DNA from: a virus
DNA length: 21,153 nucleotides
Reading direction: 5' to 3' (one strand)
IMG/VR virus record: IMGVR_UViG_3300046535_001274
Span: 1 to 21,153 of that record
Shown here: positions 1 through 7,893 of the stretch, piece after piece
How the letters are laid out: every line of letters starts with the position of its first letter
Position numbering within the stretch: position 1 is the first letter of the stretch
The notes under the pieces: generated by a model
What the model saw: only the letters and a program-made list of their open reading frames with translations
What the model was told of the DNA's origin: nothing
Databases searched by the model: none
Made by a program: the position numbers and the translations under genes

Positions 1-434
1 GCGATCGTGCGGCCGTTGGCGATCTGTTCGGGATCCGTTGCGCCGTCCGATTCGTCGGCGGTGAGGAAACACCAGCGGACGGCGCCGCCGAGCGTTGTGT
101 CGGTGTGGTGGACCTGATCGGCGAGGATCCGCAAAAGTTCGTACGCGCGATCCGAGCAGACCTGTTCCTGTTCGGGCCCGCCGCCGCGGTAGACGCTGAT
201 CGTGACTTCCAGCTCGAGCGAGGTTTCGCGGGCCCGGTTCGTGCCGAGCGTCGCCGGATCCTGCGTCGAGCTGATCCGGCCGATCCGGATAATATCGACG
301 TCCTCGAACGTGCCCGGCTGCCCGAAACAGACCTGCACGTTTTCGGCGCCGGCCGTGCCGGCGAGCAGCTGGACCGCCATTGCATAAAACGCGTTCTTGA
401 AATCGGGCGATGCCGTGCCCTTGATCGGGCCCAT
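1..434 (-). CDS. tail terminator / tail-completion-like protein (3' end outside window)
   Basis: An open frame starts at ATG 434 and runs off the left edge, giving about 144 residues without a stop. The ATG shares its A with the TAA stop of the upstream adaptor gene (TAATG), so translation is probably coupled. The product is of mixed alpha/beta character: an N-terminal helix (DFKNAFYAMAVQLLAG), then strands with RARETSLELEVTISVYRGGG and a later DTTLGGAVRWCFLTA segment. This pattern, directly after a head-tail adaptor, resembles tail terminator or tail-completion proteins of siphoviruses that cap the tail tube. The position in the head-to-tail order is strong support; the family assignment rests on recall of similar actinophage proteins and no catalytic motif is expected. 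Confidence 0.6.
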   Translation of the reverse strand, partial: MGPIKGTASPDFKNAFYAMAVQLLAGTAGAENVQVCFGQPGTFEDVDIIRIGRISSTQDPATLGTNRARETSLELEVTISVYRGGGPEQEQVCSDRAYELLRILADQVHHTDTTLGGAVRWCFLTADESDGATDPEQIANGRTI

Positions 435-1252
435 TAGGCGAACCCGCCTAGCCGGTTGAGCCGGCCGCACAACTGCACGACGCGATACGGCACGGCGTAA
501 CCGCCGGGCGTGTAGGTTTCGGCGCCCTGCCCGAATCCGTTACCCGCGCCGCCCTGGCCCTGCTTGCCGAGCTGCCACCAGTGCCGGAGCAGTTCGCGGG
601 CCGCGAGGCGCACGTTCGGCGGCACCAGCTGCGCGCCGGCCTTGTAGGTGATCACCACGGCTTGATATCCCGGCATGAAACGCCGGGTTGCCTGCGGCCG
701 GCCGGCGAACACGATCCCGGCCTCATAGTCGGGGAAATACGCCGTTGGGTCTAGGACGGTTCCCAGCTCGGCGACGCTCACGATCTGCGTCGGCTGATTG
801 TGCAGCACGATCGCCCAAGATCCGCCGTCGTCGGTCTGCGTGAACGTGCCCGGCACGATCGGCCCGACAATATCCTCGATCACCGGCGTCACGGCCGCGA
901 TGTAGAGCCGGAGATCGTCGAGCTGCCCCGGTGTGACGTTCGTCGTCATGTTGAGCGCGTTTTTCGCGTCGTCAAGACTGATGATGAAACGCGGATCCGC
1001 CGGCCATACGTCGAGAATGTCCGTATACGCGCCGGCCGGTGTGGTGCCCGTCCACCGGATCACATGCCGGCCGGCCATTGTCGGAATGAACACCAGGGCC
1101 GGCGGCGTGCCGTTAACGGCCGGCGAGCCGGTGACGGCGCCCGTCGCGGCCGGCGTGCCGTCCGGTGCGGTGATGCTGATCGCGACGGTAGACCCGGCCG
1201 GCGCCGTCGCCCATGTGAGAGTTACCGCCGCGCCGAGGTCTACCGTAGCCAT
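434..1252 (-). CDS. head-tail connector (gp6-like adaptor) with N-terminal Ig-like domain
   Basis: The protein has 272 residues, with ATG at 1252 and an AAGG ribosome-binding site. Residues ~1-85 look like one immunoglobulin/FN3-type beta sandwich (alternating strands, VTLTWATAPAGSTVAISIT, ending near GRHVIRWTGTTPAGAYTD). From ~90 the sequence changes to the all-helical start of HK97 gp6-type adaptors (ISLDDAKNALNM, then DDLRLYIAAVTPVIEDIVG) followed by a beta region, and it ends with a Gly-rich stretch and basic tail. Adaptors of this family form the ring under the portal. Being second after the capsid gene fits. The adaptor half is a confident call; the Ig-like domain is inferred from strand pattern and composition. 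A fused Ig domain is unusual for this position and could decorate the neck. Confidence 0.7.
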   Translation of the reverse strand: MATVDLGAAVTLTWATAPAGSTVAISITAPDGTPAATGAVTGSPAVNGTPPALVFIPTMAGRHVIRWTGTTPAGAYTDILDVWPADPRFIISLDDAKNALNMTTNVTPGQLDDLRLYIAAVTPVIEDIVGPIVPGTFTQTDDGGSWAIVLHNQPTQIVSVAELGTVLDPTAYFPDYEAGIVFAGRPQATRRFMPGYQAVVITYKAGAQLVPPNVRLAARELLRHWWQLGKQGQGGAGNGFGQGAETYTPGGYAVPYRVVQLCGRLNRLGGFA

Positions 1253-1265
1253 TTAGTAGCCGGCC

Positions 1266-1547
1266 TTACTTGGCTGCGGCAGTGTCGTCGCCGGCTGCTG
1301 CAGTTGCGGCGCCGTCGTCGGCGGCCGCTGCTTTGAGCGAGCCGTTCGCTGCCCGGCGCCCCTGCGGTGCGGCAGCTGCGGGATCGGCGCCCTCGGGAGC
1401 GTCGCCGGCGGCGCGGGAGCGGAGCCAGGCCGCGAGGTTCTTATCGCCGTGCGATTCGACGCGTACGGCGATCGACTCGAACGATTCGCCGGTTGACTCG
1501 TGCAATTCCTCGTAGTTCTGTTTCAGATCGTCGATGTATTCGCCCAT
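1266..1547 (-). CDS. small acidic protein downstream of capsid gene
   Basis: The protein has 93 residues, with ATG at 1547 preceded by an AAAGG ribosome-binding site. Residues 1-45 are a charged helical segment (YIDDLKQNYEELHE, then NLAAWLRSRAAG). The rest is Ala/Asp-rich and low complexity (AAAADDGAATAAAGDD) and is probably disordered. I do not recognise a family. Small proteins between the major capsid and connector genes of actinophages are often virion-associated accessory proteins, but that is inference from position. It lies 13 bp before the adaptor gene and after the hairpin that follows the capsid gene, so it is probably in the same late operon at lower expression. Confidence 0.65.
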   Translation of the reverse strand: MGEYIDDLKQNYEELHESTGESFESIAVRVESHGDKNLAAWLRSRAAGDAPEGADPAAAAPQGRRAANGSLKAAAADDGAATAAAGDDTAAAK

Positions 1548-1593
1548 GAGTGCGGCACCTTTCGGGAGTGTGTAGAGCGTGTGGAGTGTGGAG

Positions 1594-1635
1594 CAGCGCG
1601 GCGCCGGGCCCGTACGGGCAGCCGGCGCCGCGCTG
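1594..1635 (-). terminator. strong hairpin after the capsid gene (attenuator or RNA-stabilising element)
   Basis: Fourteen-nucleotide perfectly complementary arms (CAGCGCGGCGCCGG at 1594-1607 and its reverse complement at 1622-1635) enclose a 12-nt palindrome GCCCGTACGGGC. It begins 14 bp after the capsid stop codon. No U-tract follows on the minus strand, so full termination is doubtful; partial termination or protection of capsid mRNA is more likely. Confidence 0.6.
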
Positions 1636-1648
1636 GATCAGATCAGGC

Positions 1649-3097
1649 TTAGAACACCGGAGCGATCAGGCCCTGCCCGGCGGTAGCGTCGAGGCCGCCG
1701 ACCTTGGCGATCGCGTTCGGGTAACGGCCGGCCGTGAATGCGATGTAGCCGTACACAACCAGCTTGGTTGTGAGGCTGCCGCCGGTGGTCTGCTCGAAAG
1801 AGAGCTGCCGCGGCATGCCGTCGCCGTCTTCCCAGAGGTGCAGTTCGTCGGAGTCGATCGCGAGAATCACGTCTTCGACGTTGGTTCCGACGTTTGTCGG
1901 AATGTTCAGATCCAGCAGCACCGGCAGGCCGGAGCTGTGAACGCCGACGAACGGCGTCGGGGAATCGCCGAGCGCTTCGCCCGTCGCGGTGCCCTGGGCC
2001 GAGGTATTGAACGCGATGTTTGAGTTCGCCTGCACCAGCGGCCGGCCGGTGGTGTCCACCTGGCCGGAGAGCCAGCCCCAGCGGCGCGGGTGCATAACCA
2101 GCACGTCGGCGGCGATGCCCTGGCCGGCAGACCATACGGCGACGTTCGCGCCGGCGATCTTGCTATTGAGGTTCGTCGGCGTCAGTGCAGCGGCGAACGC
2201 CGTCATTGCGCCGATCCCGGCAGTGTTGAGGATGCCGAGCACCTGGCCCGAGGCGCCGGTTCCCGAGATCACCTGAGTGCCGACCTGCTGCATGTAGGCG
2301 CGTGCCAGGTCCGAGTAGATCAGCTGATCGACGCCGGCGCCGCGCTCGAGAGCCTGCCGGGAAACGTCGGCCTGTCCCGAGATCGTGCGAACGGGCACGG
2401 TGAGGTCTGCCCATACTTCGTCAGTGTTCGATACGGCCGTGTTTTCCGCGGTCTGCGCGGCAGCGCTCGAGCCGGTGGTTCCGCGCGGGATGACCAGGTT
2501 CATGCCGCTATCGGGGATCTGATGCCGGCTGACGACGTTCGCCAGCGGCCGGCCGTTGCGGAGCGTCAGCGCCGCCATTTCGACCAGGTACTGCGGCACG
2601 ATCAGGCCGCCGAACGTGCCCGAGGTCACGGAACGTTCGGACATTTCCTTGTGCACCTTGACCTCGCGGGCGTGGCGTTCGATGCGTTCGCGGGCGTGCA
2701 CGTCGCCCTTTTCGAATCCCCACGCGTCGCCGAAGAATGACGAACCGGCGGCCGCGGTTTCGCGCGTGTAGGTGCGCGGCTCGGCCCCGACGCGGGAAAT
2801 CTCGTCGTAGGCCGGCAGCTTGGCGGCCGGCTCGGCCTGCCGCTGCAGCCGCTCGAGGTTTTCGTCGTCGGACATTTCGCGCTTAAGTTCGGCGATCTCG
2901 GCGTCGAGAGCGTCGACGGCGCCGGAGATAGTGCCCTTGCGTTCCTTGATCTCGTCGACGCGGGCGAAATCGGCGGCCGTGGGTGCATCGATCGCGCGGA
3001 GCTTCTTAAGCTCGTCGGTCAGATCGTTGTATTCCTCGAACTTGGCAGAGCGTGCCGCGGCCTTAGTGGCGAGCAGCTTTTCGATCGTGAGAGCCAT
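1649..3097 (-). CDS. major capsid protein, HK97 fold, with N-terminal delta/scaffold domain
   Basis: The protein has 482 residues, with ATG at 3097 and a GGAG site 8 bp upstream. Residues 1-~85 are a charged coiled coil (FEEYNDLTDELKKLRA, then AEIAELKREMSDDENLERL), the typical delta domain that acts as an internal scaffold and is removed by the prohead protease. The rest matches the HK97 capsid fold (Phage_capsid family): an N-arm with GGLIVPQYLVEM, then a spine-helix/P-domain region with PVRTISGQADVSRQALE, a YMQQVGTQVISGTG stretch, VLVMHPRRWGWLSG, and a C-terminal hydrophobic end with VVYGYIAFTAGRYPNAI. The length suits a delta domain plus a ~380-residue shell subunit. The prohead protease gene immediately upstream supports maturation by cleavage; the exact cleavage site cannot be read from sequence. 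Confidence 0.95.
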   Translation of the reverse strand: MALTIEKLLATKAAARSAKFEEYNDLTDELKKLRAIDAPTAADFARVDEIKERKGTISGAVDALDAEIAELKREMSDDENLERLQRQAEPAAKLPAYDEISRVGAEPRTYTRETAAAGSSFFGDAWGFEKGDVHARERIERHAREVKVHKEMSERSVTSGTFGGLIVPQYLVEMAALTLRNGRPLANVVSRHQIPDSGMNLVIPRGTTGSSAAAQTAENTAVSNTDEVWADLTVPVRTISGQADVSRQALERGAGVDQLIYSDLARAYMQQVGTQVISGTGASGQVLGILNTAGIGAMTAFAAALTPTNLNSKIAGANVAVWSAGQGIAADVLVMHPRRWGWLSGQVDTTGRPLVQANSNIAFNTSAQGTATGEALGDSPTPFVGVHSSGLPVLLDLNIPTNVGTNVEDVILAIDSDELHLWEDGDGMPRQLSFEQTTGGSLTTKLVVYGYIAFTAGRYPNAIAKVGGLDATAGQGLIAPVF

Positions 3098-3240
3098 TTC
3101 GGCGTCTCCATTCTGGCCATAGGCGGCCGTCAGAGTGATTTGTTTTGACTGCCCCGGATAATCAGGCCGGATACCCCAAGCCAGGCCGCGAGCGCGGCGC
3201 GAGGTATCGATTCACGCGATGTTCGGGATTTGCCGCCGGT

Positions 3241-4002
3241 CTAGAACCGGCGGTACTGCAGATCCGATTCGGAAATCAGATCGGCAAACTGTGAGCGAGC
3301 CACCGGCGAGCGCCGGATATGCTCGAGGGCCGCGCGCTGCTCGGCTTCGGTGAGCTGTGCCAGCTCGGCGAGCGCGCCGTCGTTATCGGGCGTGAGCAGC
3401 CCGGCGCCGGCGGTGTGCGGTGAGGCGCCGTAGCCGACGATCGCGACGTCGCCGCGGTTGAGATCGACGTCCTGAATCCGGTACGTGAGCCAATCCGGCG
3501 ACCAGGATCCGGCGTTGATCCGGAACTTGAAACTCATCTCGTCGATCAGGCCCGAACGCAATTTCGGTTCGATGTATTGCACGTCCTGATCGGACGGATC
3601 GAGATCGGCCTGCACCAGCAGCCCGCTCGAGTCCTCGGAGAGCCGGAGCGAGCCGTTCGTCGTGCGCGCGATCCGGCGTAGATCCTGATGCTGCAGCACG
3701 AGAGGAACGTCGAGATCCGCGCGCGCCAGGCTCGAGCCGAACGCGCCCGGTTCGACTTCTTCCGTGTATTCGCCGAACATGTCGTACATTTCATAGCCGG
3801 CGCCGGTGACTGAGGCGTAGCCGCGGAACTGCAGCAGCCCGTTACCGCCGGCGGCCGGCGCCCTCAGCTCGAGGCCCTGGATCCGGACCGAGACGCGGGC
3901 CGCGGATCCGGGAGCCTCGGAGCTGCGGCGTTGCGAGGGCCGATCGGCCGGCGCCTTGACGGCCTGGCCGCGTTCCTGTGCTGCGTTGAGTCGTGCGTTC
4001 AT
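3241..4002 (-). CDS. prohead protease (HK97 family, U35)
   Basis: The protein has 253 residues, with ATG at 4002 just after the portal stop and a GAGGGGG site. It is a serine protease that assembles inside the prohead and cleaves the capsid delta domains. Visible family features are RGYASVTG near residue 60, EEVEPGAFGSSL near 82-92, the catalytic-type His105 in LQHQDLRRIARTTNGSL, and the Ser157 nucleophile in the hallmark MSFKF motif. The N-terminal ~40 residues are basic and low complexity; the C-terminal ~60 are helical and acidic. The order portal-protease-capsid is canonical. It is followed by 143 bp before the capsid start, in which I see no clear promoter or terminator. Confidence 0.93.
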   Translation of the reverse strand: MNARLNAAQERGQAVKAPADRPSQRRSSEAPGSAARVSVRIQGLELRAPAAGGNGLLQFRGYASVTGAGYEMYDMFGEYTEEVEPGAFGSSLARADLDVPLVLQHQDLRRIARTTNGSLRLSEDSSGLLVQADLDPSDQDVQYIEPKLRSGLIDEMSFKFRINAGSWSPDWLTYRIQDVDLNRGDVAIVGYGASPHTAGAGLLTPDNDGALAELAQLTEAEQRAALEHIRRSPVARSQFADLISESDLQYRRF

Positions 4003-4004
4003 TG

Positions 4005-5195
4005 CTATGCCCCCTCGGCCGTTGCGACGGCGCCCGGCGCGGCAGATGCCGGCGCGGTGCCGAAAATGTTTTTGTTTTCCGCGATCTGCTCGGCCGTGAG
4101 TGGCGCCCGGTTTTCCTCGGCCCGCGCTTCATCGACCGTGATCTGCCGGTTTTGGATCTTCGAGGCGAGCACCAGCTGCAGCGCGGCCGGATCCATCCTC
4201 AGCAGCGCTTTTTCGTCGAGCTTCACGCGGCGCGGATTGGGCAGCAGCCGAGACAGTGCCCGCTCGCGCCTGGCAACAGCCGGCCCGATATTCATAATGA
4301 GCAGCTGCAGGTTCCGTTGGGTGATGTTCGCGTACGTGATCGACCCGGATTCCTGCGGCGCGTCGATCGTGTCCGCCGGCACTCCAAAGAATCGGGCGAT
4401 ATCCGATAGCGAGTACCGCATTTCCTCGAGAAATGCCGTCTCCGTCGCTTTCGCGCCGATCATTTCGTAATCCCAATCCTTGCCGGTAACGAACGGTTCG
4501 CCCGTCGTCACTGAGGCCATGAATTTACGTTTGGTCAGTGCCGCCTCGGCCTGATCGAGCGTTCGGCCGTTGTTCTTGAGGATCGCGCTCGGCGTGGCCC
4601 CGTTGGCGAACCAGTCGAGCGCGAATTGCTGCGCCGAGAGGTAGCCGCCGATCGAGGCCGCGGCGTAGGCGATCGGCGAGAGCCCGACCGGGGATCCGGA
4701 CACCGGATATTGCCGTTCATGCCAGATCTGATCGGGCGTGTAGACCTCGCGGCCGATCTTGTAGTGATCGAGCTTGCCGCCGCGGACGGATACCGTCACA
4801 TCGGACACGTTGACCGGCTGCACCTGGGCCGGCAGGCCGAGGCCGTCGCGCGCGGTGATGATCCCGTAGTTGTTGCCGGTTGAGTCCAGATCCGTTTGTG
4901 TTGCATAGATCCATTCATCGATAGCCATAGGCTGATCCGGCCCGTACTCGGCCGGCGTCACCAGCACCGGCGGCGCCGCCGAGACGACCTCGAGGCCGCC
5001 GGCGATCGTGCGATAGCACTGGATCGGCATGGACGAAATCAGATCGGCCCGGAGCCGTACGGCCGCCCACACTGCGGAGTGTTGCCGCGCCTTATCCGGC
5101 GTCACGTCCACCGAGCCGTTACGGCGCGGCGAGCGCTGCGGCAGCCCCTGCCAGATCAGTTCGGTTTGGCTGCGCTCGGCCCGGAACAGACTCAC
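4005..5195 (-). CDS. portal protein (HK97-type)
   Basis: The protein has 396 residues. GTG at 5195 overlaps the stop of the small membrane-protein gene (GTGA). Portals form the dodecameric DNA entry ring at the capsid vertex. Phage_portal-family features are ARQHSAVWAAVRLRADLISSMP near residue 38, the NNYGIITARD region near 107, VYTPDQIWHERQYP near 151, SPIAYAAASIG with the long following helix, and the conserved DIARFFGVPADTI near 265 followed by YANITQRNLQLL. The C-terminus is Ala-rich. The length is slightly short for the family but complete, and the neighbours (terminase upstream, protease downstream) are as expected. Confidence 0.95.
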   Translation of the reverse strand: MSLFRAERSQTELIWQGLPQRSPRRNGSVDVTPDKARQHSAVWAAVRLRADLISSMPIQCYRTIAGGLEVVSAAPPVLVTPAEYGPDQPMAIDEWIYATQTDLDSTGNNYGIITARDGLGLPAQVQPVNVSDVTVSVRGGKLDHYKIGREVYTPDQIWHERQYPVSGSPVGLSPIAYAAASIGGYLSAQQFALDWFANGATPSAILKNNGRTLDQAEAALTKRKFMASVTTGEPFVTGKDWDYEMIGAKATETAFLEEMRYSLSDIARFFGVPADTIDAPQESGSITYANITQRNLQLLIMNIGPAVARRERALSRLLPNPRRVKLDEKALLRMDPAALQLVLASKIQNRQITVDEARAEENRAPLTAEQIAENKNIFGTAPASAAPGAVATAEGA

Positions 5196-5407
5196 GCGGC
5201 ACCGCCGGCCCGCGAGCGCTCGGCTGCCGCTGTGCGGGCCGCGGCCGCTGCCCGGTAGCCGATCAGCCAGGACACAAACAGCAGCCCGGCGCCGGCCGTC
5301 AGGACGCCGGCCGGCATGTAGAACAGCCCGGCAGCGAACGCGAGGCCGGCGACCACTGCCAGCGAGCCGGCGAGATCGAGGATCGTCGTAAGAATGGAGA
5401 GCTGCAC
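5192..5407 (-). CDS. small two-helix membrane protein between terminase and portal genes
   Basis: The protein has 71 residues. I chose GTG at 5407, preceded by GAAAGAGG at ideal spacing, rather than the ATG at 5485, which would overlap the end of the large terminase gene by ~58 bp. The product is mostly hydrophobic: residues ~5-24 (ILDLAGSLAVVAGLAFAAGL) and ~27-47 (MPAGVLTAGAGLLFVSWLIG) are two transmembrane segments, followed by an Ala/Arg-rich basic tail. The stop overlaps the portal start (GTGA). I do not recognise a family. A membrane protein inside the packaging module is unexpected; it could be a holin-like or exclusion protein, or an anchor, but there is no sequence evidence for any of these. 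Confidence 0.65.
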   Translation of the reverse strand: MQLSILTTILDLAGSLAVVAGLAFAAGLFYMPAGVLTAGAGLLFVSWLIGYRAAAAARTAAAERSRAGGAA

Positions 5408-5427
5408 GCGGCGCCTCTTTCGTAGGG

Positions 5428-6888
5428 TTAGGCGATCGAGTCGCCGATTTCGTAGGTTGACGGCCGGAGCTTCACAAACGCCCATCGGGCGATAGTGACG
5501 GCATAGAGCGGCGAGATATCCGCCAGCGACTTACCGCGAGAGAAGATCCAAGCGTCGCCGTATTTGAGCTTGGCCGCGGCTTTCATCGCGTCCGTGAGCA
5601 GCGGATCATCTAGGAACCGGAGCGCCCCGATCAGCGAGTCGTCGTAGAACTTGCCGCACGCTGCGGCACGTTCGCGCGCGTTCATCTGCAGCACCTCGAA
5701 CGGGCCGCCGTCGAGATCGTCGGATTCGAGATCGTCGACCAGCGAGCCGGCGGCGCCGGATCCGTCGAGCGCGACCTGATTTCCGCCATGCTCGCGCCGG
5801 AGCTGCAGCAGCCGATCGATCACGCGCGAGGTTCCCTCTTGCCGTTCGATGACCTCGAGGAAACACCGCGCGCCCGGCGCCGTCGACTCGGCCGCGAGCC
5901 CGATCGAGGCGTACTCGCGTTCGGGTGAGACGTCGACCGTCCACAGCGGCACGCCGTGCCAGAGCCCGGCCGGATCCTCGGCGTCGGCGACGTTCGTCGA
6001 CCAGGACGCGAGCGGAATCACCGGATCCGGCACCTTGGCTTTAGGCCACCAGCCGAGGTAAGCGCGCTCGAACTCGTCGGCCTCCATGTTCGTCCGCTCG
6101 TCGATAATGTCCTCGAGGCTGATCGTGTAACCGATCGCCGGGTGACAGAGGTACGTTTCCGGATCGTCCGGATCCGCGCCGGGATCGGCCGAATATTCGA
6201 TGTAGCACGTGCGCGATTCCTGCCCGGACTCCACCAGGGCCCGGCCCATGACGACTTTTGAGCGGAGGAAATTGGACTCGAACTCGCCGGCCGCCGACGT
6301 GATCCACTTTTGCGAGCCCTTGACCGTGATCAGCGTCGGCGAAACGTTCTGTTCGATCCGGTTATCCCGGTGTGCGAACGCTTCGTCGATGTGGACTTCG
6401 TCGAGCGTGGCGCCGTGCCCCGAGGTTTTCGATACGGCGTCGATTTTCAGCTGCGAGCCGTTGCGCCAGCCGACAGACTCGGAACCGTTGGACCAGCGCG
6501 GCTTTTTCAGACTGCCCGCGATCAGCGGGTGCGGCGCCTTGCTGAGAGGTTCGTAGATCGACTCTTTCAGCCGCTCGAGCGCCTTGTTCCGGTCCTGCGC
6601 TGTGTAGAGCATTTTCGCGCCCGGCTGAGACAGGGCCCGGTGCGTGAGCTTGCCGCGCGTCATTGTCGTTTTGCCGGCCTGCCGCAACACGACGATGATC
6701 ACTGTTCGATACCAGTAGAGCCCCGTCGCCGGATCGATCTCACACGCGACGTCGAGCGCCTGCCGCTGCCAGGGCATAGCCGGTTTGTCGATCATGCCGA
6801 ATACCTTCGACACCTGGCCGCCGAGCGTTTCGCGCTGCAGGTTCCGAGGCGTCGCCCGGTACGGGATCGCCTCGAACTGCCGGCTCAC
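5428..6888 (-). CDS. terminase large subunit
   Basis: The protein has 486 residues from GTG 6888, which overlaps the small-subunit stop (GTGA); ATG 6924 would add 12 Arg/Cys-rich residues and is less likely. This is the packaging motor and nuclease. The N-terminal ATPase has the Walker A-like LRQAGKT at ~68-74 (form typical of actinophage enzymes), Walker B/catalytic HIDEA at ~166-170, and a coupling region with WITSAAG near 195. The C-terminal RuvC-like nuclease has acidic residues in WTVDVSP (D319) and ALDGSG (D375) and a late Asp in LADISP. It ends with the usual AVTIARWAF helix. It follows a small-subunit candidate and precedes the portal gene, as in HK97-like phages. Confidence 0.95.
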   Translation of the reverse strand: MSRQFEAIPYRATPRNLQRETLGGQVSKVFGMIDKPAMPWQRQALDVACEIDPATGLYWYRTVIIVVLRQAGKTTMTRGKLTHRALSQPGAKMLYTAQDRNKALERLKESIYEPLSKAPHPLIAGSLKKPRWSNGSESVGWRNGSQLKIDAVSKTSGHGATLDEVHIDEAFAHRDNRIEQNVSPTLITVKGSQKWITSAAGEFESNFLRSKVVMGRALVESGQESRTCYIEYSADPGADPDDPETYLCHPAIGYTISLEDIIDERTNMEADEFERAYLGWWPKAKVPDPVIPLASWSTNVADAEDPAGLWHGVPLWTVDVSPEREYASIGLAAESTAPGARCFLEVIERQEGTSRVIDRLLQLRREHGGNQVALDGSGAAGSLVDDLESDDLDGGPFEVLQMNARERAAACGKFYDDSLIGALRFLDDPLLTDAMKAAAKLKYGDAWIFSRGKSLADISPLYAVTIARWAFVKLRPSTYEIGDSIA

Positions 6889-7361
6889 TCCGGAGCAGCG
6901 AGCGCGGCCGCTGCAGCGTCCCAATCAATCGCGCCGCTGCCGGCGGCAGTCTCGCCGGATTTGTTGAGCCGGTCTAGCACGTTGAGGAAACGCGACTGTA
7001 TGCCCGAGGCGAGATCGAACCGCTCGAGGCCGGGGATCTGATCGAGTACCCGCGCGTTATAGCGTGCGAGTGCGAACAGCGTATTTTTCCAGGCCGGCTC
7101 GCCGGTGAGCTTGTCTAGCTCGGCGTCGACGATCTGCTCGAGCGCGCCCGGTTCCGATTCCCAGTTCACCGGCGCCGACGACGTTTCGATCGCGGGCCGT
7201 TTGGTCAGATCCGCCGGCGGGATGATCCCGGCGTCGCGGAGCCGGCGATTCTCGCGCGATTTCGCGTTTGCGTCGGCGTGGCCCTTACGGCAAACACTGC
7301 AGCGGCCGCCGGCCCGGTAGCCGCTCGCGCCGTGCGTCTTGGCCTTGCACTGCTCTGACAT
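6885..7361 (-). CDS. putative terminase small subunit
   Basis: The protein has 158 residues, with ATG at 7361 and a GAAAGGCGG site. Residues 5-28 carry a Cys/His cluster (CKAKTHGASGYRAGGRCSVC ... GH) that may bind zinc, then a basic stretch (DANAKSRENRRLRDAG). The C-terminal half is helical (PGALEQIVDAELDKLTGEP; LFALARYNARVLDQIP). Its place directly upstream of, and overlapping, the large-subunit gene is the main reason for the call: the small subunit recognises the packaging site. The Cys-rich N-terminus with a helical C-terminal half is seen in other actinophage proteins at this position by recall. A generic DNA-binding protein is the alternative. Confidence 0.6.
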   Translation of the reverse strand: MSEQCKAKTHGASGYRAGGRCSVCRKGHADANAKSRENRRLRDAGIIPPADLTKRPAIETSSAPVNWESEPGALEQIVDAELDKLTGEPAWKNTLFALARYNARVLDQIPGLERFDLASGIQSRFLNVLDRLNKSGETAAGSGAIDWDAAAAALAAPE

Positions 7362-7382
7362 TGGGCCCGCCTTTCAGCTTGT

Positions 7383-7742
7383 CTAGACGCTCGCTACCCA
7401 GTCGACGGCGAACGTGATCGACGGCGTTGTTCCGCCGACTGCCCACGAGATCCGGAGCAGCCCGGAGAAAACAGCCGTCACGTTGATGACCTGCCGGCCG
7501 GCGGCCGTCGCCTGCGGGAACGTGCCGATCGTGTTCCATGTGGCGCCGTTGTCGAGAGAGTCCTCGATCACGACGTCGAGCGTCGGCGAGGTTCCCGAGA
7601 TCGCGGTGACGTTCAACTGAGCCCGGAGCGCTGCAGCGGCGCCGTAGTCGCCGATCGGGCCGGTGTTGCCCGAGGTTGTGACGGCCGCGGACGGCACCGG
7701 AGTTTCGCGGAGGTTCGCGCTTGCCTGATTGATAAACGGCAT
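7383..7742 (-). CDS. beta-rich protein upstream of terminase, possible decoration/structural protein
   Basis: The protein has 119 residues. I chose ATG at 7742 (GGAAGGG upstream); an earlier in-frame ATG at 7802 would add 20 unrelated residues. The sequence after ~30 residues is an alternating beta pattern: ALRAQLNVTAISGTSPTLDV, then EDSLDNGATWNTIGTFPQ, then a hydrophobic C-terminal strand region. This looks like a compact beta sandwich or carbohydrate-module-like fold found by recall in many phage structural proteins of unknown role. It is the first gene of the leftward packaging/head module. A virion surface role is inference; the gene itself is well supported. Confidence 0.7.
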   Translation of the reverse strand: MPFINQASANLRETPVPSAAVTTSGNTGPIGDYGAAAALRAQLNVTAISGTSPTLDVVIEDSLDNGATWNTIGTFPQATAAGRQVINVTAVFSGLLRISWAVGGTTPSITFAVDWVASV

Positions 7743-7893
7743 AGGTTTTGACCCTTCCAGATCGTCGAAATTCCGCGGGATTCCGCGGCTGTAGAGCACC
7801 ACCCCACGTTTTTATGGAGAGAGAGAAAATGGTTTTGAGGGGGGGGTCTACCGCCTGGGCGATCTCAAAAAAATGTGGACGCGCCCCACGCGA
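7743..7893. other. candidate cos/packaging region between HNH and terminase modules
   Basis: This is 151 bp of noncoding DNA unlike its surroundings. It holds an eight-G run (7839-7846), a purine tract GGAGAGAGAGAAAATGG (7816-7832), and a direct repeat ATTCCGCGG at 7770-7778 and 7780-7788 (10-bp period). In HK97-like phages the cohesive-end site lies just upstream of the small terminase gene, often with an HNH gene at the other genome end, which is exactly the arrangement here. The location is inferred from context; the cut position cannot be read. Confidence 0.4.
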
